Shown here piece by piece: positions 33,994 through 43,451 of a stretch of 64,000 bases of DNA. This stretch comes from Bacteroidaceae bacterium (GTDB lineage: Bacteria > Bacteroidota > Bacteroidia > Bacteroidales > Bacteroidaceae). The DNA is taken from NCBI GenBank assembly GCA_024682395.1, contig JAIKZH010000005.1, positions 1 to 64,000 of the forward strand, in the 5' to 3' direction. The first letter of the stretch is position 1, and each line of letters starts with the position of its first letter. Made by a program: the position numbers and the translations under genes. The notes under the pieces are model-generated. The model was not told where the DNA came from and made no database searches. It saw nothing but the letters and a program-made list of their open reading frames with translations.

Positions 33994-35937
33994 ATGAGCT
34001 ATCTAAGATTCGAGAAGACACTCATGACCAACCTTCAAGAAGCATTGCCCAAGGAAATATTAAGAACTAATAGATCTGGAGCATATTCTTCTTCATCAAT
34101 TGTTGACTGCAATACTCGAAAATTTCATGGATTACTAGTAGTACCTGTTCCTCAAATCGATAATGAAAACCATATACTATTATCATCACTCGACGAAACT
34201 GTAATTCAACACGGAGCTGAATTCAACCTTGGACTTCATAGATATTCAGGAGGAATTTACAGTCCTAATGGTCATAAATACATACGTGAGTTTTCATGGG
34301 AAAAGATTCCTACAACAATATATAGAGTTGGAGGTGTGTTACTAAAGAAAGAAAAGGTTTTCCAACACTTTCACAACAGAGTTCTTATACGTTACACACT
34401 TTTGGAAGCGCATTCTGTCACTACACTACGACTTCGTCCGTTTTTGGCATTCCGACGCGCAGACCAACTGACTCATGAAAATGCCAATGCCAACAAATCA
34501 TACGACGTTATAGACAACGGCATAAGTACTTGTATGTACGAGGGATATCCTACCCTTTTCATGCAGACAAACAAACAGAACGAATTTGTATATAATCCAA
34601 ACTGGTACAAAGGTATTGAATACCAACAAGACCAATGGCTTGGATACGACTACTCTGAAGACTTATATGTTCCGGGATATTTCGAATTCAATATCAAGAA
34701 AGGAGAAAGTATCATTTTTTCTGCCGGACTGGAAGAAATGAACACCAAGAACCTTAAACATATATTCGATGAAGAGGTCGAAATACATAACTCACGAGAC
34801 AACTTTGTACAATGTCTGACAAATGCGGCTCATCAATTCTTTAACAAGCATGATAATGAGCACTACATCATAGCAGGCTACCCATGGTTTAAAAGTCGTG
34901 CACGCGACACATTCCTCTCATTACCAGGACTAACACTGGCAATTGGAGAAATCGACAAGTTCAAAAAGACCATGGCTACAGCTCAAAAAGCACTTGACGA
35001 TTATATGGCACAGAGAGAAATATCTGTTGACATACAAGAAGTGAACGACCCAGACATCATGCTATGGGCAATATGGTGCATACAGCAATACGCACGTTTA
35101 CACGACCGTCAAGAAGCAATCGAACTATACAGCGATCTTGTGGTACGTATCATTGATTTCATAAAATCAGACAAACACGAGAACCTGTTCTTACACAACA
35201 ACGGTCTGCTATACACATATGGAAAAGAAAAACCTGTAACATGGATGAATTCTGTCATAGAAGACAGGCCAGTCGTTCCACGTTCGGGCTACATCGTCGA
35301 AATAAATGCATTATGGTATAATGCACTTATGTTTTATGCACAGATTTTACGTGCACAAGACAAAAACAATGAAGCAACAGCCTACATAAAGATGGCAGAA
35401 AACACAGGCAAGTCATTTAAAGCTATATTCATGAACGAATATGGATATTTATATGATTATGTCGATGGTTGCGATGCATCACTATCTGTACGTCCAAATA
35501 TGTTGATTGCTGCTGCATTGGAATATACTCCTTTAGACTTATCAGAACGCAAACAAATATTCGACATCTGCACAAAAGAATTGCGTACACCAAAAGGACT
35601 ACGTTCCCTATCGCCAAAAAGCGGAGGGTACAACCCTATTTATGCAGGAGGACAGCAACAACGTGATGCAGCATACCACCAAGGAACTGTATGGCCTTGG
35701 CTCTTAGGTTTTTACCTTGAAACCTGCATGCAAATATACAAGAAAAGTAGTCATTCATTCATCGACAGAAGCCTTGTCGGACTTGAAGAGGAGATGTTTA
35801 ACCACTGTCTGGGTACACTTTCCGAACTCTTCGACGGCAACCCACCATTCCATGGACGTGGAGCTTGTTCGTTTGCAATGAATGTAGCTGCGATATTACG
35901 AGTGAACAAACTAATGAGCAAATACTATAATTATTAA
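33994..35937 (+). CDS. Glycogen debranching enzyme (amylo-alpha-1,6-glucosidase family)
   Basis: A 647-aa protein with two parts: an N-terminal domain with NRSGAYSSSSIVDCNTRKFH and LLVVPVPQ, and a C-terminal (alpha/alpha)6 barrel with GYPWFKSRARDTFLSLPGL (about 299-318) and AYHQGTVWPW (about 560-569), the motifs of the GDE_C family. It hydrolyses alpha-1,6 branch points of glycogen or related glucans in the cytoplasm. It is followed after 19 bases by a glycosyltransferase and then a GH57 enzyme, forming a glucan metabolism operon. No glgC, glgB or phosphorylase gene is nearby. Confidence 0.9.
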   Translation: MSYLRFEKTLMTNLQEALPKEILRTNRSGAYSSSSIVDCNTRKFHGLLVVPVPQIDNENHILLSSLDETVIQHGAEFNLGLHRYSGGIYSPNGHKYIREFSWEKIPTTIYRVGGVLLKKEKVFQHFHNRVLIRYTLLEAHSVTTLRLRPFLAFRRADQLTHENANANKSYDVIDNGISTCMYEGYPTLFMQTNKQNEFVYNPNWYKGIEYQQDQWLGYDYSEDLYVPGYFEFNIKKGESIIFSAGLEEMNTKNLKHIFDEEVEIHNSRDNFVQCLTNAAHQFFNKHDNEHYIIAGYPWFKSRARDTFLSLPGLTLAIGEIDKFKKTMATAQKALDDYMAQREISVDIQEVNDPDIMLWAIWCIQQYARLHDRQEAIELYSDLVVRIIDFIKSDKHENLFLHNNGLLYTYGKEKPVTWMNSVIEDRPVVPRSGYIVEINALWYNALMFYAQILRAQDKNNEATAYIKMAENTGKSFKAIFMNEYGYLYDYVDGCDASLSVRPNMLIAAALEYTPLDLSERKQIFDICTKELRTPKGLRSLSPKSGGYNPIYAGGQQQRDAAYHQGTVWPWLLGFYLETCMQIYKKSSHSFIDRSLVGLEEEMFNHCLGTLSELFDGNPPFHGRGACSFAMNVAAILRVNKLMSKYYNY

Positions 35938-35956
35938 AAGGAGGAGAGAAGAAGAG

Positions 35957-37210
35957 ATGAAAGTATTAATGTTTGGATGGGAATTTCCACCTAAAATATA
36001 CGGAGGATTAGCTGTCGCATCCTACGGGATGACCAAAGGGCTAAGTATTCAACCAGATATAGAAACCACATTCTGTCTTCCACGACCAACAGGAGAAGAA
36101 GAAAAGTTTCTAAGAATCATCGGTATGAATCAAGTACCTATTGTATATTGCGACCACAATTACGATTACGTAAAAAACAATATTCCTGATTACATGTCGC
36201 CTGAAGATTATTACCGATTCCGTGATAATATTTATGCCGACTTCTCTTACATGCATGTCAACCACATGGGATGTATGGAGTTTGCAGGAGGATATCCTAA
36301 TAATTTACATGAAGAAATCAATAATTTCTCAATCATAGCTGGAGTTGTAGCACGTAGCGAACAATTCGACATAATCCATGCACACGATTGGCTTACATAC
36401 CCTGCTGGCGTTCATGCAAAAATGGTCAGTGGCAAACCATTATGCATACACGTACACGCAACCGATTTCGACCGCTCACGAGGACAAGTAAATCCTACTG
36501 TCTATTCTATCGAGAAAAACGGAATGGATCATGCCGATTGTATCATGTGCGTCAGCGAATTGACAAGACAAACAGTTATAAACGAGTATCATCAGAATCC
36601 AAACAAATGTTTCGCCATACATAATGCCGTATATCCTTTGTCACAGGAACTACAAGATATTCCACGCCCTAAGCATCCTGAAGAGAAAATCGTTACATTC
36701 CTTGGCAGAATCACAATGCAAAAAGGACCTGAATACTTCGTTGAGGCTGCCGATCTTGTATTGAAACGTACACGCAACGTCAGATTCTGTATGGCTGGTT
36801 CTGGAGACATGTTAAATGCCATGATCGAGTTGGTTGCAGCAAAAGGAATTGCCGACCGTTTCCACTTCCCTGGATTCCAGCGTGGACGTCAGGTATATGA
36901 ATGCTATAAGAATTCAGACGTCTTTGTAATGCCGTCGGTAAGTGAGCCATTTGGTATCGCTCCACTTGAAGCAATGCAATGTGGCACACCGTCAATCATA
37001 AGTAAGCAATCAGGATGTGGAGAAATACTCGACAAAGTTATAAAAGTTGACTATTGGGATGTGTATTCAATGGCAGATGCCATATATTCAATATGCACAA
37101 ACCCATCACTATTCAACTATCTGCAAGAGGAAGGAAAGAAAGAGGTGGACGAGATTACATGGGAGAAAGTTGGTCAACGAATCCGAGCACTATATAACCA
37201 ATTAGTTTAG
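35957..37210 (+). CDS. Glycogen-synthase-like glycosyltransferase (GT-B fold)
   Basis: A 417-aa protein opening MKVLMFGWEFPPKIYGGLAV, the glycine loop of starch/glycogen synthase-like enzymes. HAHDWLTYPAGV (about 142-153) is the conserved acceptor-side motif and SEPFGIAPLEAMQCGTPSI (about 330-348) is the E-x7-E sugar-nucleotide site of GT4/GT5 families. It probably extends alpha-1,4-glucan chains from a nucleotide sugar. It is shorter than classical GlgA (about 470-480 aa) and closer to GT4-type synthases. A GGAGGAG sequence 6-12 bases before the ATG is an unusually good ribosome site for this genome. Confidence 0.88.
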   Translation: MKVLMFGWEFPPKIYGGLAVASYGMTKGLSIQPDIETTFCLPRPTGEEEKFLRIIGMNQVPIVYCDHNYDYVKNNIPDYMSPEDYYRFRDNIYADFSYMHVNHMGCMEFAGGYPNNLHEEINNFSIIAGVVARSEQFDIIHAHDWLTYPAGVHAKMVSGKPLCIHVHATDFDRSRGQVNPTVYSIEKNGMDHADCIMCVSELTRQTVINEYHQNPNKCFAIHNAVYPLSQELQDIPRPKHPEEKIVTFLGRITMQKGPEYFVEAADLVLKRTRNVRFCMAGSGDMLNAMIELVAAKGIADRFHFPGFQRGRQVYECYKNSDVFVMPSVSEPFGIAPLEAMQCGTPSIISKQSGCGEILDKVIKVDYWDVYSMADAIYSICTNPSLFNYLQEEGKKEVDEITWEKVGQRIRALYNQLV

Positions 37211-37266
37211 AATTACTTTAAGACCTACCAATATATACATCACAGAAACAAATAAAAAAAGATAAT

Positions 37267-38652
37267 ATGGCAAAAACTATATGTTTATATTTTGAAATCC
37301 ATCAAATCATACATCTGAAACGATACAGATTTTTTGATATTGGACGTGATCATTATTACTATGATGATTTTGAAAACGAACGTAGCATTAATGACATAGC
37401 CGAACGCAGTTATGTCCCTGCATTGAAGACTCTAATCGACATGGCAAAGGAGCATGGAAAAAACTTCAAAGTTGCCCTATCCATATCTGGTGTCGGATTC
37501 GAACAATTAGAGATTCATGCCCCACAAGTAATCGACTTATTACAAGAGTTGAACAACACAGGATGTGTGGAGTTCTTGTGCGAACCATATAGTCACGGTT
37601 TAGCTTCACTCGGAAACGAAGAAAGTTTCAAAGACGAGTGTATGCGCATGAAAGCAAAAATCGAGGAAGTGTTCGGACAAACGCCACAAATATTCCGAAA
37701 CTCAAGTCTCATATACTCCGACGATATCGGAGCACAAGTGGCCGACATGGGCTTCAAAGGTATGTTGACCGAAGGAGCAAAACATATCTTAGGTTGGAAA
37801 TCGCCTCATTTTATATACAACTGCGCACTAAATCCAAACTTAAAACTTCTTATGCGCGATTATAAATTCAGCGATGACATCTGCCTTCGATTCAACAATG
37901 CAGCATGGGAAGAATATCCACTCTTTGCTGAAACATATACCGACTGGATAGCAAATCTACCAGAAGACGAGGAAGTAATAAACATATTCATGGAGTTATG
38001 TGCACTCGGTATCTACCAGCCACTTAGCAGTAGAATATTAGACTTCCTACGCGCCATACCTAAGTGTGCACAAGAAAGAGGTATTTCGTTTGCCACACCT
38101 TCTGAGTTATGCAAAAGCCACAAATCAGTTGGAGCAATCAACGTACCATATCCAATCAGTTGGGTTGACGAAGAACGTGACACAAGTTGCTGGTTAGGAA
38201 ACCAAATGCAACGTGAAGCATTCAACAAGTTATATAGCATTGCTGAAAGAGTAAGAATCTGCACCGACAAACGAATCAAACAAGATTTCGATTATCTTCA
38301 GGCAAGCAACAACTTCCGTTTCATGACAACCAAAAATACAAGTATCGGAATGAACAGAGGTATATACGATGGTCCATACGATGCATTTACCAACTACATG
38401 AACATACTCGGTGACTTCATCAACAGAATCAACGCCCTCTACCCTGTCGACATGGACAACGAGGAACTGAATTCACTTCTTACCATCATAAAGAATCAGG
38501 ATGAAGAAATCGATGCCATGAACAGGAAAATCGAGAAACTACAGAAAGAACTTGAGAACTACACACAAAAATGCAAATCTGAGAGTAAAACAACAAAGAA
38601 AACTACAGATAAAAGCACAAAAACAAGTAATAAAAAGACTGCAAAGAAATAA
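37267..38652 (+). CDS. GH57-family alpha-amylase-like enzyme
   Basis: A 461-aa protein. It starts with CLYFEIHQIIHLKRYRFFD, the HQ-H motif of GH57, and continues with VEFLCEPYSHGLASL (candidate nucleophile Glu) and FRNSSLIYSDDIGAQVADMG (candidate acid Asp region). GH57 enzymes act on alpha-1,4 or alpha-1,6 glucans in the cytoplasm. The last 70 residues form a coiled coil (ELNSLLTIIKNQDEEIDAMN) and a Lys/Thr/Ser-rich tail ending KKTAKK, which the catalytic domain does not need. It ends the glycogen operon and is followed by a strong terminator. Confidence 0.88.
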   Translation: MAKTICLYFEIHQIIHLKRYRFFDIGRDHYYYDDFENERSINDIAERSYVPALKTLIDMAKEHGKNFKVALSISGVGFEQLEIHAPQVIDLLQELNNTGCVEFLCEPYSHGLASLGNEESFKDECMRMKAKIEEVFGQTPQIFRNSSLIYSDDIGAQVADMGFKGMLTEGAKHILGWKSPHFIYNCALNPNLKLLMRDYKFSDDICLRFNNAAWEEYPLFAETYTDWIANLPEDEEVINIFMELCALGIYQPLSSRILDFLRAIPKCAQERGISFATPSELCKSHKSVGAINVPYPISWVDEERDTSCWLGNQMQREAFNKLYSIAERVRICTDKRIKQDFDYLQASNNFRFMTTKNTSIGMNRGIYDGPYDAFTNYMNILGDFINRINALYPVDMDNEELNSLLTIIKNQDEEIDAMNRKIEKLQKELENYTQKCKSESKTTKKTTDKSTKTSNKKTAKK

Positions 38653-38712
38653 TTTGACCTAAAGCAGAATAAAATAAACTGCACAGATGTACACATTATT
38701 ATTTTATAATAT

Positions 38713-38752
38713 AGCGAGGGGGTATCAGAAACAGAAGTGATACCCCCTCGCT
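38713..38752 (+). terminator. Terminator of the glycogen operon
   Basis: AGCGAGGGGGTATCA (38713-38727) pairs perfectly with TGATACCCCCTCGCT (38738-38752), a 15-bp GC-rich stem with a 10-base loop, followed by GTTAT. Confidence 0.85.
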
Positions 38753-38798
38753 GTTATCTGTATATTACACGGGGTAGAACAAGAATTTATTGAAAAAA

Positions 38799-38829
38799 TT
38801 TGCTAATTCAAAATATAATTGTACATTTG
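38799..38829 (+). promoter_or_regulatory. Promoter of the cobalamin riboswitch transcript
   Basis: TTTG (38799-38802), a 19-base spacer, and TACATTTG (38822-38829) form a full Bacteroidetes promoter just upstream of the riboswitch. Confidence 0.65.
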
Positions 38830-38837
38830 CAACAGAT

Positions 38838-39027
38838 TTTGTTCGGAGGAATGTCCATCATAAATGAGCATTTGCTTCGATTAAAAGGGAATCAGGTGAA
38901 AACCCTGAACAGTCCCGCTGCTGTAAATCGCAATATTGATTGTTAATTAATTGCCACTGATTTGGACAGAGACTAAATTGGGAAGGCTCAACAATCAAGC
39001 GATGAGTCAGAAGACCTGCAAAGTCAA
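38838..39027 (+). ncRNA. Cobalamin (B12) riboswitch
   Basis: The region has the family's conserved blocks in order: GGGAATCAGGTGAAAACCC (38888-38906), CAGTCCCGCTGCTGTAA just after it (ending 38926), and the B12 box GAGTCAGAAGACCTGC (39004-39019). Binding of adenosyl- or other cobalamins should shut down the downstream uptake genes. The aptamer ends about 230 bases before the BtuF-like gene. A perfect 14-base palindrome TTTCCTCGAGGAAA (39042-39055) follows in the expression-platform region. Confidence 0.93.
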
Positions 39028-39255
39028 CAATGTTATTATAGTTTCCTCGAGGAAAGGGACTTAATACAAATCATTGTGTATAAATTAGTTATAGTATCTG
39101 GAGTACACGTAATGCGTATGCCATTTACATATTATTTGTCATATAGACATGTAATATAAGATGGGAAGAATGTTTTATACAAAAACCTTTATGCGTGTTG
39201 TTACTCTAATACAACTATATTGTCATTAGTACAAACTTAAAGCAGGCTCTCACAC
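39028..39255 (+). other. Riboswitch expression platform / long leader
   Basis: No gene is visible. It contains the palindrome TTTCCTCGAGGAAA at 39042-39055 and otherwise AT-rich sequence up to the BtuF-like start. It probably holds the switching structure, but no clear terminator or sequestering helix could be drawn. Confidence 0.4.
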
Positions 39256-40362
39256 ATGCATAAAATTATTCGAATAAAAATATATTTATCTGCCTTATTT
39301 GTCTTACTTCTCATGTGTAGGTGTACACATGAGAGTAAGACCCCTTGTGGGGACGACGGAGACACAATACGCATGAAATATGCAAAAAACATCACGATCA
39401 TCCGTTACGACGACAGATTTCATGTTGAATTAATCAACCCTTGGGACACAACAAAGACACTAAACACATACGATATAACAGAACCATTCAAGCGTACAGC
39501 AGTATATTCGGCCGTACATTGCAGTTTGATTGACGAGTTCAACGAAATTGACAAAATTGCAGCAATCTGCGACTTGGAATACATCCATATGGATAAGATT
39601 CATAAAGGCGTAGAAAACGGAACCATAGCCGACATTGGCAACAGCATGGCTCCCAACATCGAAAAGATTATCGACTGCAATCCTGATGCAATATTGTTGT
39701 CTCCTTTCGAAAACAGCGGAGGCTATGGACAAATAGAAAAATTGGGAATTCCTATAATCGAATGTGCTGATTATATGGAAATATCACCATTGGCCAGAGC
39801 CGAATGGATTAAATTCTATGGAATCCTATATGGTTGCTATGAAAAAAGTTGCACCATGTTCGACTCTATTGAACAAAAATACTTGGCACTGAAAGACAGT
39901 TGCTTACAGTATCAAAAAAATAAAAAAACACTCCAACCTTCAATAACCCTTGACATGGTGACAAGTTCAACCTGGTACGTACCAGGAGGCAACAGCACCA
40001 TCGGAATTCTTATGAAAGACGCTTGTGGAGACTATGTCTTCAAAGAAAGAAAAGAAAATGGTTCACTGGCACTATCACCCGAAACTGTATTCGATAAAAG
40101 TTACGATGCAGATATTTGGGTGATAAGATACACTAAGCCACAAGATTTCACCTATTCAACCTTAAGCAAAGAGAACCCAGCCTATAGCAAAATGAAAGCA
40201 TTCAAACAACACAACACATATGGATGCAACCTGCAATATGTGGCATTTTTCGAGGAGACACCGTTCCACCCCGACAGACTTCTCAAGGATTTTATAAAAA
40301 TAATACATCCTGACATACTACCAGACTATAACCTACGTTATTATAAGAAGATAAAAGAATAG
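39256..40362 (+). CDS. btuF: BtuF-like cobalamin-binding lipoprotein of an ABC importer
   Basis: A 368-aa substrate-binding protein of the iron/B12 class. A lipoprotein signal ends LLLMCRC (Cys23). The fold is marked by YDITEPFKRTAVYSAVHCSL, KIAAICDLEYIH, NPDAILLSPFENSG, and LGIPIIECADYMEISPLARAEWIKFYG, the usual blocks of two-lobed helical-backbone binding proteins. Control by the upstream cobalamin riboswitch makes B12 or a related corrinoid the likely ligand. The permease gene follows after 53 bases. Confidence 0.85.
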   Translation: MHKIIRIKIYLSALFVLLLMCRCTHESKTPCGDDGDTIRMKYAKNITIIRYDDRFHVELINPWDTTKTLNTYDITEPFKRTAVYSAVHCSLIDEFNEIDKIAAICDLEYIHMDKIHKGVENGTIADIGNSMAPNIEKIIDCNPDAILLSPFENSGGYGQIEKLGIPIIECADYMEISPLARAEWIKFYGILYGCYEKSCTMFDSIEQKYLALKDSCLQYQKNKKTLQPSITLDMVTSSTWYVPGGNSTIGILMKDACGDYVFKERKENGSLALSPETVFDKSYDADIWVIRYTKPQDFTYSTLSKENPAYSKMKAFKQHNTYGCNLQYVAFFEETPFHPDRLLKDFIKIIHPDILPDYNLRYYKKIKE

Positions 40363-40415
40363 TCTGCATGTAACAGATGAATTATTCACTTTATAAAAAT
40401 TAGGACATCCTGATA

Positions 40416-41468
40416 ATGAGACACAACAATAAAAGTATTATTATTTTTGCGTTAATAACAATAGCAATAATACTACTATTCATTGCCAACCTGTTTGTCG
40501 GTTCATTGAGCATCCCTGTTTCTGAAACCATTAATATCCTACTTGGAGAAAATGGTTCACGAGACAGCTATACATATATTATACTGAACTCACGTTTACC
40601 ATCGGCTATAACAGCATTGCTTTGCGGTGCATCATTAGCGGTAAGCGGACTTATGCTACAAACCGTATTCAACAACCCACTGGCAGGACCATCGATACTG
40701 GGTATCAACAGCGGGGCTAACTTAGGTGTAGCAATAGTAATGCTTGCAGGAGGCAGCAACTTCATTACGTCGTTCTTTACAAACAACGCATCATTGAGCG
40801 AACTAAGTTCATCATTCTTAATCCTAAGTGCTGCATTTATTGGTTCCATATTAGTTATGGGAATAATACTTCTGTTTTCAACAATCATCAAGAGCAACCT
40901 AATGCTGCTGATTGTAGGAATCATGATTGGAAACATAACATCGTCGGCCATATCACTATTTAATTTCTTCTCTACAGAAGAAGGAGTTCACAATTTTGTG
41001 ATATGGGGAATGGGAAACTTCACAGGAGTCAGTTTAGAAAAACTGCCTTTATTCTCGATACTCAGTCTTATAGGTTTGGGAATCTCCGTACTCCTGATAA
41101 AACCGCTCAACGCCCTACTTCTCGGAACACAATATGCCGAAAATCTTGGTATAAACATAAAAAGAACACGAAACACGCTGCTATTAGCCACAGGACTGCT
41201 CACAGCCATAACTACAGCCTACTGCGGTCCGATAGCCTTCATAGGTTTGGCAATACCACATGTGGCACGATTGATTCTCGGTTCAGACAACCACAATCAG
41301 CTATTACCACTTACAATTTTATGTGGTTCGGCAACCGCACTTTTATGTAATATCATCACCACCCTACCAGGAGAAGCTGGCATAATCCCGCTGAATGCAA
41401 TCACACCGATAATTGGAGCCCCAGTTATCATATATGTGATTCTAAGCAAAAGAATACACAAAGCGTAA
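40416..41468 (+). CDS. btuC: BtuC-like (FecCD family) ABC permease
   Basis: A 350-aa integral membrane protein with about ten hydrophobic spans. Conserved FecCD blocks are present: LPSAITALLCGASLAVSGLM with QTVFNNPLAGPSILGI just after, GPIAFIGLAIPHVARLILGS, and a C-terminal GAPVIIYVIL. It forms the inner-membrane channel for cobalamin, together with the BtuF-like lipoprotein. The expected ATPase gene (btuD) does not follow: the next gene on this strand is rpmB, after its own promoter. The ATPase must be encoded elsewhere or is missing. Confidence 0.88.
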   Translation: MRHNNKSIIIFALITIAIILLFIANLFVGSLSIPVSETINILLGENGSRDSYTYIILNSRLPSAITALLCGASLAVSGLMLQTVFNNPLAGPSILGINSGANLGVAIVMLAGGSNFITSFFTNNASLSELSSSFLILSAAFIGSILVMGIILLFSTIIKSNLMLLIVGIMIGNITSSAISLFNFFSTEEGVHNFVIWGMGNFTGVSLEKLPLFSILSLIGLGISVLLIKPLNALLLGTQYAENLGINIKRTRNTLLLATGLLTAITTAYCGPIAFIGLAIPHVARLILGSDNHNQLLPLTILCGSATALLCNIITTLPGEAGIIPLNAITPIIGAPVIIYVILSKRIHKA

Positions 41469-41557
41469 TATTTGCTATACATTTCATGCAATTTATCACA
41501 TTTCGACAAATAACTATCTACAATATATCAAAAAAGATAAAAAAAGAACGATTATGT

Positions 41558-41588
41558 TTTGTCATTTAAAAGAAAATGACTAACTTTG
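41558..41588 (+). promoter_or_regulatory. Promoter of rpmB-rpmG-DUF4295
   Basis: TTTG (41558-41561), a 19-base spacer, and TAACTTTG (41581-41588) form a consensus promoter 65 bases upstream of rpmB. Confidence 0.7.
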
Positions 41589-41653
41589 CACGCTGTTTAT
41601 GGAATCCCGACAAGAAAAATAACAGAAAAGATAGCAAAAAATATTAAAGAAAT

Positions 41654-41914
41654 ATGTCTAAAGTTTGTCAAATCACAGGAAAGAAATCAGTGATCGGAAA
41701 CAATGTTTCACACTCACTGCGCAGAACAAAACGCCGTTTTGAGGTCAATTTGTTCACAAAGAAATTCTACTATGTAGAAGAAGATTGTTGGATTGTATTG
41801 AAGGTTAGTGCTAATGGCCTTCGCATCATCAACCGCATCGGTCTCGATGCAGCACTTCGCCAAGCTATTGCAAAAGGCTACTGCGAGTGGAAAGACATCC
41901 AAGTTATTGCATAA
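41654..41914 (+). CDS. rpmB: 50S ribosomal protein L28
   Basis: An 86-aa protein beginning [20 protein letters not shown], with [17 protein letters not shown] and a C-terminal [19 protein letters not shown], all typical of bacterial L28. It binds the large ribosomal subunit near the exit site. It is the first gene of a short ribosomal operon with rpmG 28 bases downstream. Confidence 0.98.
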   Translation: MSKVCQITGKKSVIGNNVSHSLRRTKRRFEVNLFTKKFYYVEEDCWIVLKVSANGLRIINRIGLDAALRQAIAKGYCEWKDIQVIA

Positions 41915-41942
41915 CCCGTACAATTAAGAAGGAGACACAATC

Positions 41943-42131
41943 ATGGCAAAGAAAGCTAAAGGCAACAGAATTCAAGTAATTCTTGAATGCACAGAAATGA
42001 AGGAAAGCGGACTTCCTGGAACATCACGTTACATCACAACAAAGAACCGCAAAAATACTCCAGATCGTTTGGAACTTAAGAAATACAACCCTATCCTTAA
42101 GAAGATGACTGTTCATAAGGAAATTAAATAA
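41943..42131 (+). CDS. rpmG: 50S ribosomal protein L33
   Basis: A 62-aa protein starting [20 protein letters not shown], with [20 protein letters not shown] and [15 protein letters not shown], the L33 pattern. The paired zinc-ribbon cysteines of C+ forms are absent (only one Cys), so this is a zinc-independent type. AAGGAG lies 9 bases before the ATG, a good ribosome site. Confidence 0.98.
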   Translation: MAKKAKGNRIQVILECTEMKESGLPGTSRYITTKNRKNTPDRLELKKYNPILKKMTVHKEIK

Positions 42132-42149
42132 TAAAAAACTAATTGAACT

Positions 42150-42302
42150 ATGGCAAAGAAAGCGGTCGCTACTCTCCACAGCAAGGATGGTCGCGCATAT
42201 ACAAAGGTTATCAAAATGTGTAAGTCACCAAAAACTGGTGCATATATGTTTGAAGAAAAAGTTATGCTTAACGACGAAGCTAAAGCATACGCTAAACAAT
42301 AA
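42150..42302 (+). CDS. DUF4295 family small protein
   Basis: A 50-aa protein: MAKKAVATLHSKDGRAYTKV, IKMCKSPKTGAYMFEEKVML and NDEAKAYAKQ. It is the small basic protein that follows rpmG in Bacteroidetes (DUF4295). It may be ribosome-associated, judging by its position and charge, but no function is established. It starts 19 bases after rpmG and is followed by a terminator. Confidence 0.92.
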   Translation: MAKKAVATLHSKDGRAYTKVIKMCKSPKTGAYMFEEKVMLNDEAKAYAKQ

Positions 42303-42341
42303 AGAAGTTTCATATTACAAATAAGAAACAAATCAACATAC

Positions 42342-42379
42342 AAAAGAGTGTTTATGACATTTTTGTCAAACACTCTTTT
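42342..42379 (+). terminator. Terminator of the ribosomal protein operon
   Basis: AAAAGAGTGTTT (42342-42353) pairs with AAACACTCTTTT (42368-42379) and is followed by more T residues. The inner loop also has a GAC/GTC pair. Confidence 0.88.
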
Positions 42380-42396
42380 TTGTTTTTATTATCAAA

Positions 42397-42428
42397 TTTG
42401 CACGATTAAAGAAAAATACTTAACTTTG
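42397..42428 (+). promoter_or_regulatory. Promoter of ftsY-rimO
   Basis: TTTG (42397-42400), a 20-base spacer, and TAACTTTG (42421-42428) form a consensus promoter about 58 bases before ftsY. Confidence 0.7.
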
Positions 42429-42485
42429 CACATTAATTAATATAAAAAATAACATAAAAAGCAAAACATAATAACACGTACCAAT

Positions 42486-43451
42486 ATGGGATTTTTCAAC
42501 TTCTTCAATAAACAAAAAAAAGAGACACTGGATAACGGATTAGCAAAGACTAAAGACGGCATATTCGGCAAGATTGCACGTGCCGTAGCTGGTAAATCTC
42601 ATGTAGACGCCGATGTTCTCGATAACCTTGAGGAAGTATTGGTTACAAGTGATGTTGGAGTAGAAACTACACTCAAAATAATTGAACACATCGAACAAAG
42701 GGTTGCACGTGACAAATACGTGAACACTAACGAACTGAACAATATTTTACGTGAAGAAATAGCAGCACTTCTCACTGAAAACAATACAAACGACACTGAA
42801 GGATTCCAAATCCCACAAGAAAAAAGCGACAAAACTCCTTATGTGATTCTTGTCGTTGGTGTGAACGGAGTTGGAAAAACAACTACAATCGGAAAATTAG
42901 CCTACCAGTTTAAAGAAGCCGGATATAAGGTTATGCTCGGTGCTGCCGACACTTTCCGTGCTGCTGCTGTGGAACAATTATGCATATGGGGCGAACGTGT
43001 TGGAGTACCTGTAGTTAAACAACAGATGGGAAGCGACCCTGCATCAGTGGCATACGATACAATCAGTTCGGCGATCGCCAACAACGCCGACGTTGTACTA
43101 ATAGATACAGCTGGACGACTTCACAATAAGGTCGGACTTATGAATGAGTTGACAAAGATTAAGAATGTGATGAAGAAATTACTTCCTTCAGCTCCCGACG
43201 ATGTAATGCTTGTTCTTGACGGTTCAACCGGACAAAACGCATTTGAACAAGCACGACAATTCACTGCTGCAACCGACGTGACCTCCATGGCAATAACAAA
43301 ACTCGACGGAACAGCAAAAGGCGGTGTTGTCATCGGTATAAGCGACCAATTCCAAATACCTGTTAGATATATCGGACTTGGAGAAGGTATGGAAGACTTG
43401 CAACCATTCAACCGCAAAGAATTCGTCGATTCACTATTCAACAACAAATGA
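42486..43451 (+). CDS. ftsY: Signal recognition particle receptor FtsY
   Basis: A 321-aa SRP-family GTPase. The NG domain has GVNGVGKTTTIGKLA (G1, about 124-138), DTFRAAAVEQL, DTAGRLHNK (G3) and TKLDGTAKGG (G4). The acidic A domain found in E. coli FtsY is nearly absent; only a short N-terminal KKETLDNGLAKTKDGIFGKI remains, the usual short form. It docks ribosome-SRP complexes at the inner membrane. Its stop overlaps the rimO start by 4 bases. Confidence 0.98.
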   Translation: MGFFNFFNKQKKETLDNGLAKTKDGIFGKIARAVAGKSHVDADVLDNLEEVLVTSDVGVETTLKIIEHIEQRVARDKYVNTNELNNILREEIAALLTENNTNDTEGFQIPQEKSDKTPYVILVVGVNGVGKTTTIGKLAYQFKEAGYKVMLGAADTFRAAAVEQLCIWGERVGVPVVKQQMGSDPASVAYDTISSAIANNADVVLIDTAGRLHNKVGLMNELTKIKNVMKKLLPSAPDDVMLVLDGSTGQNAFEQARQFTAATDVTSMAITKLDGTAKGGVVIGISDQFQIPVRYIGLGEGMEDLQPFNRKEFVDSLFNNK

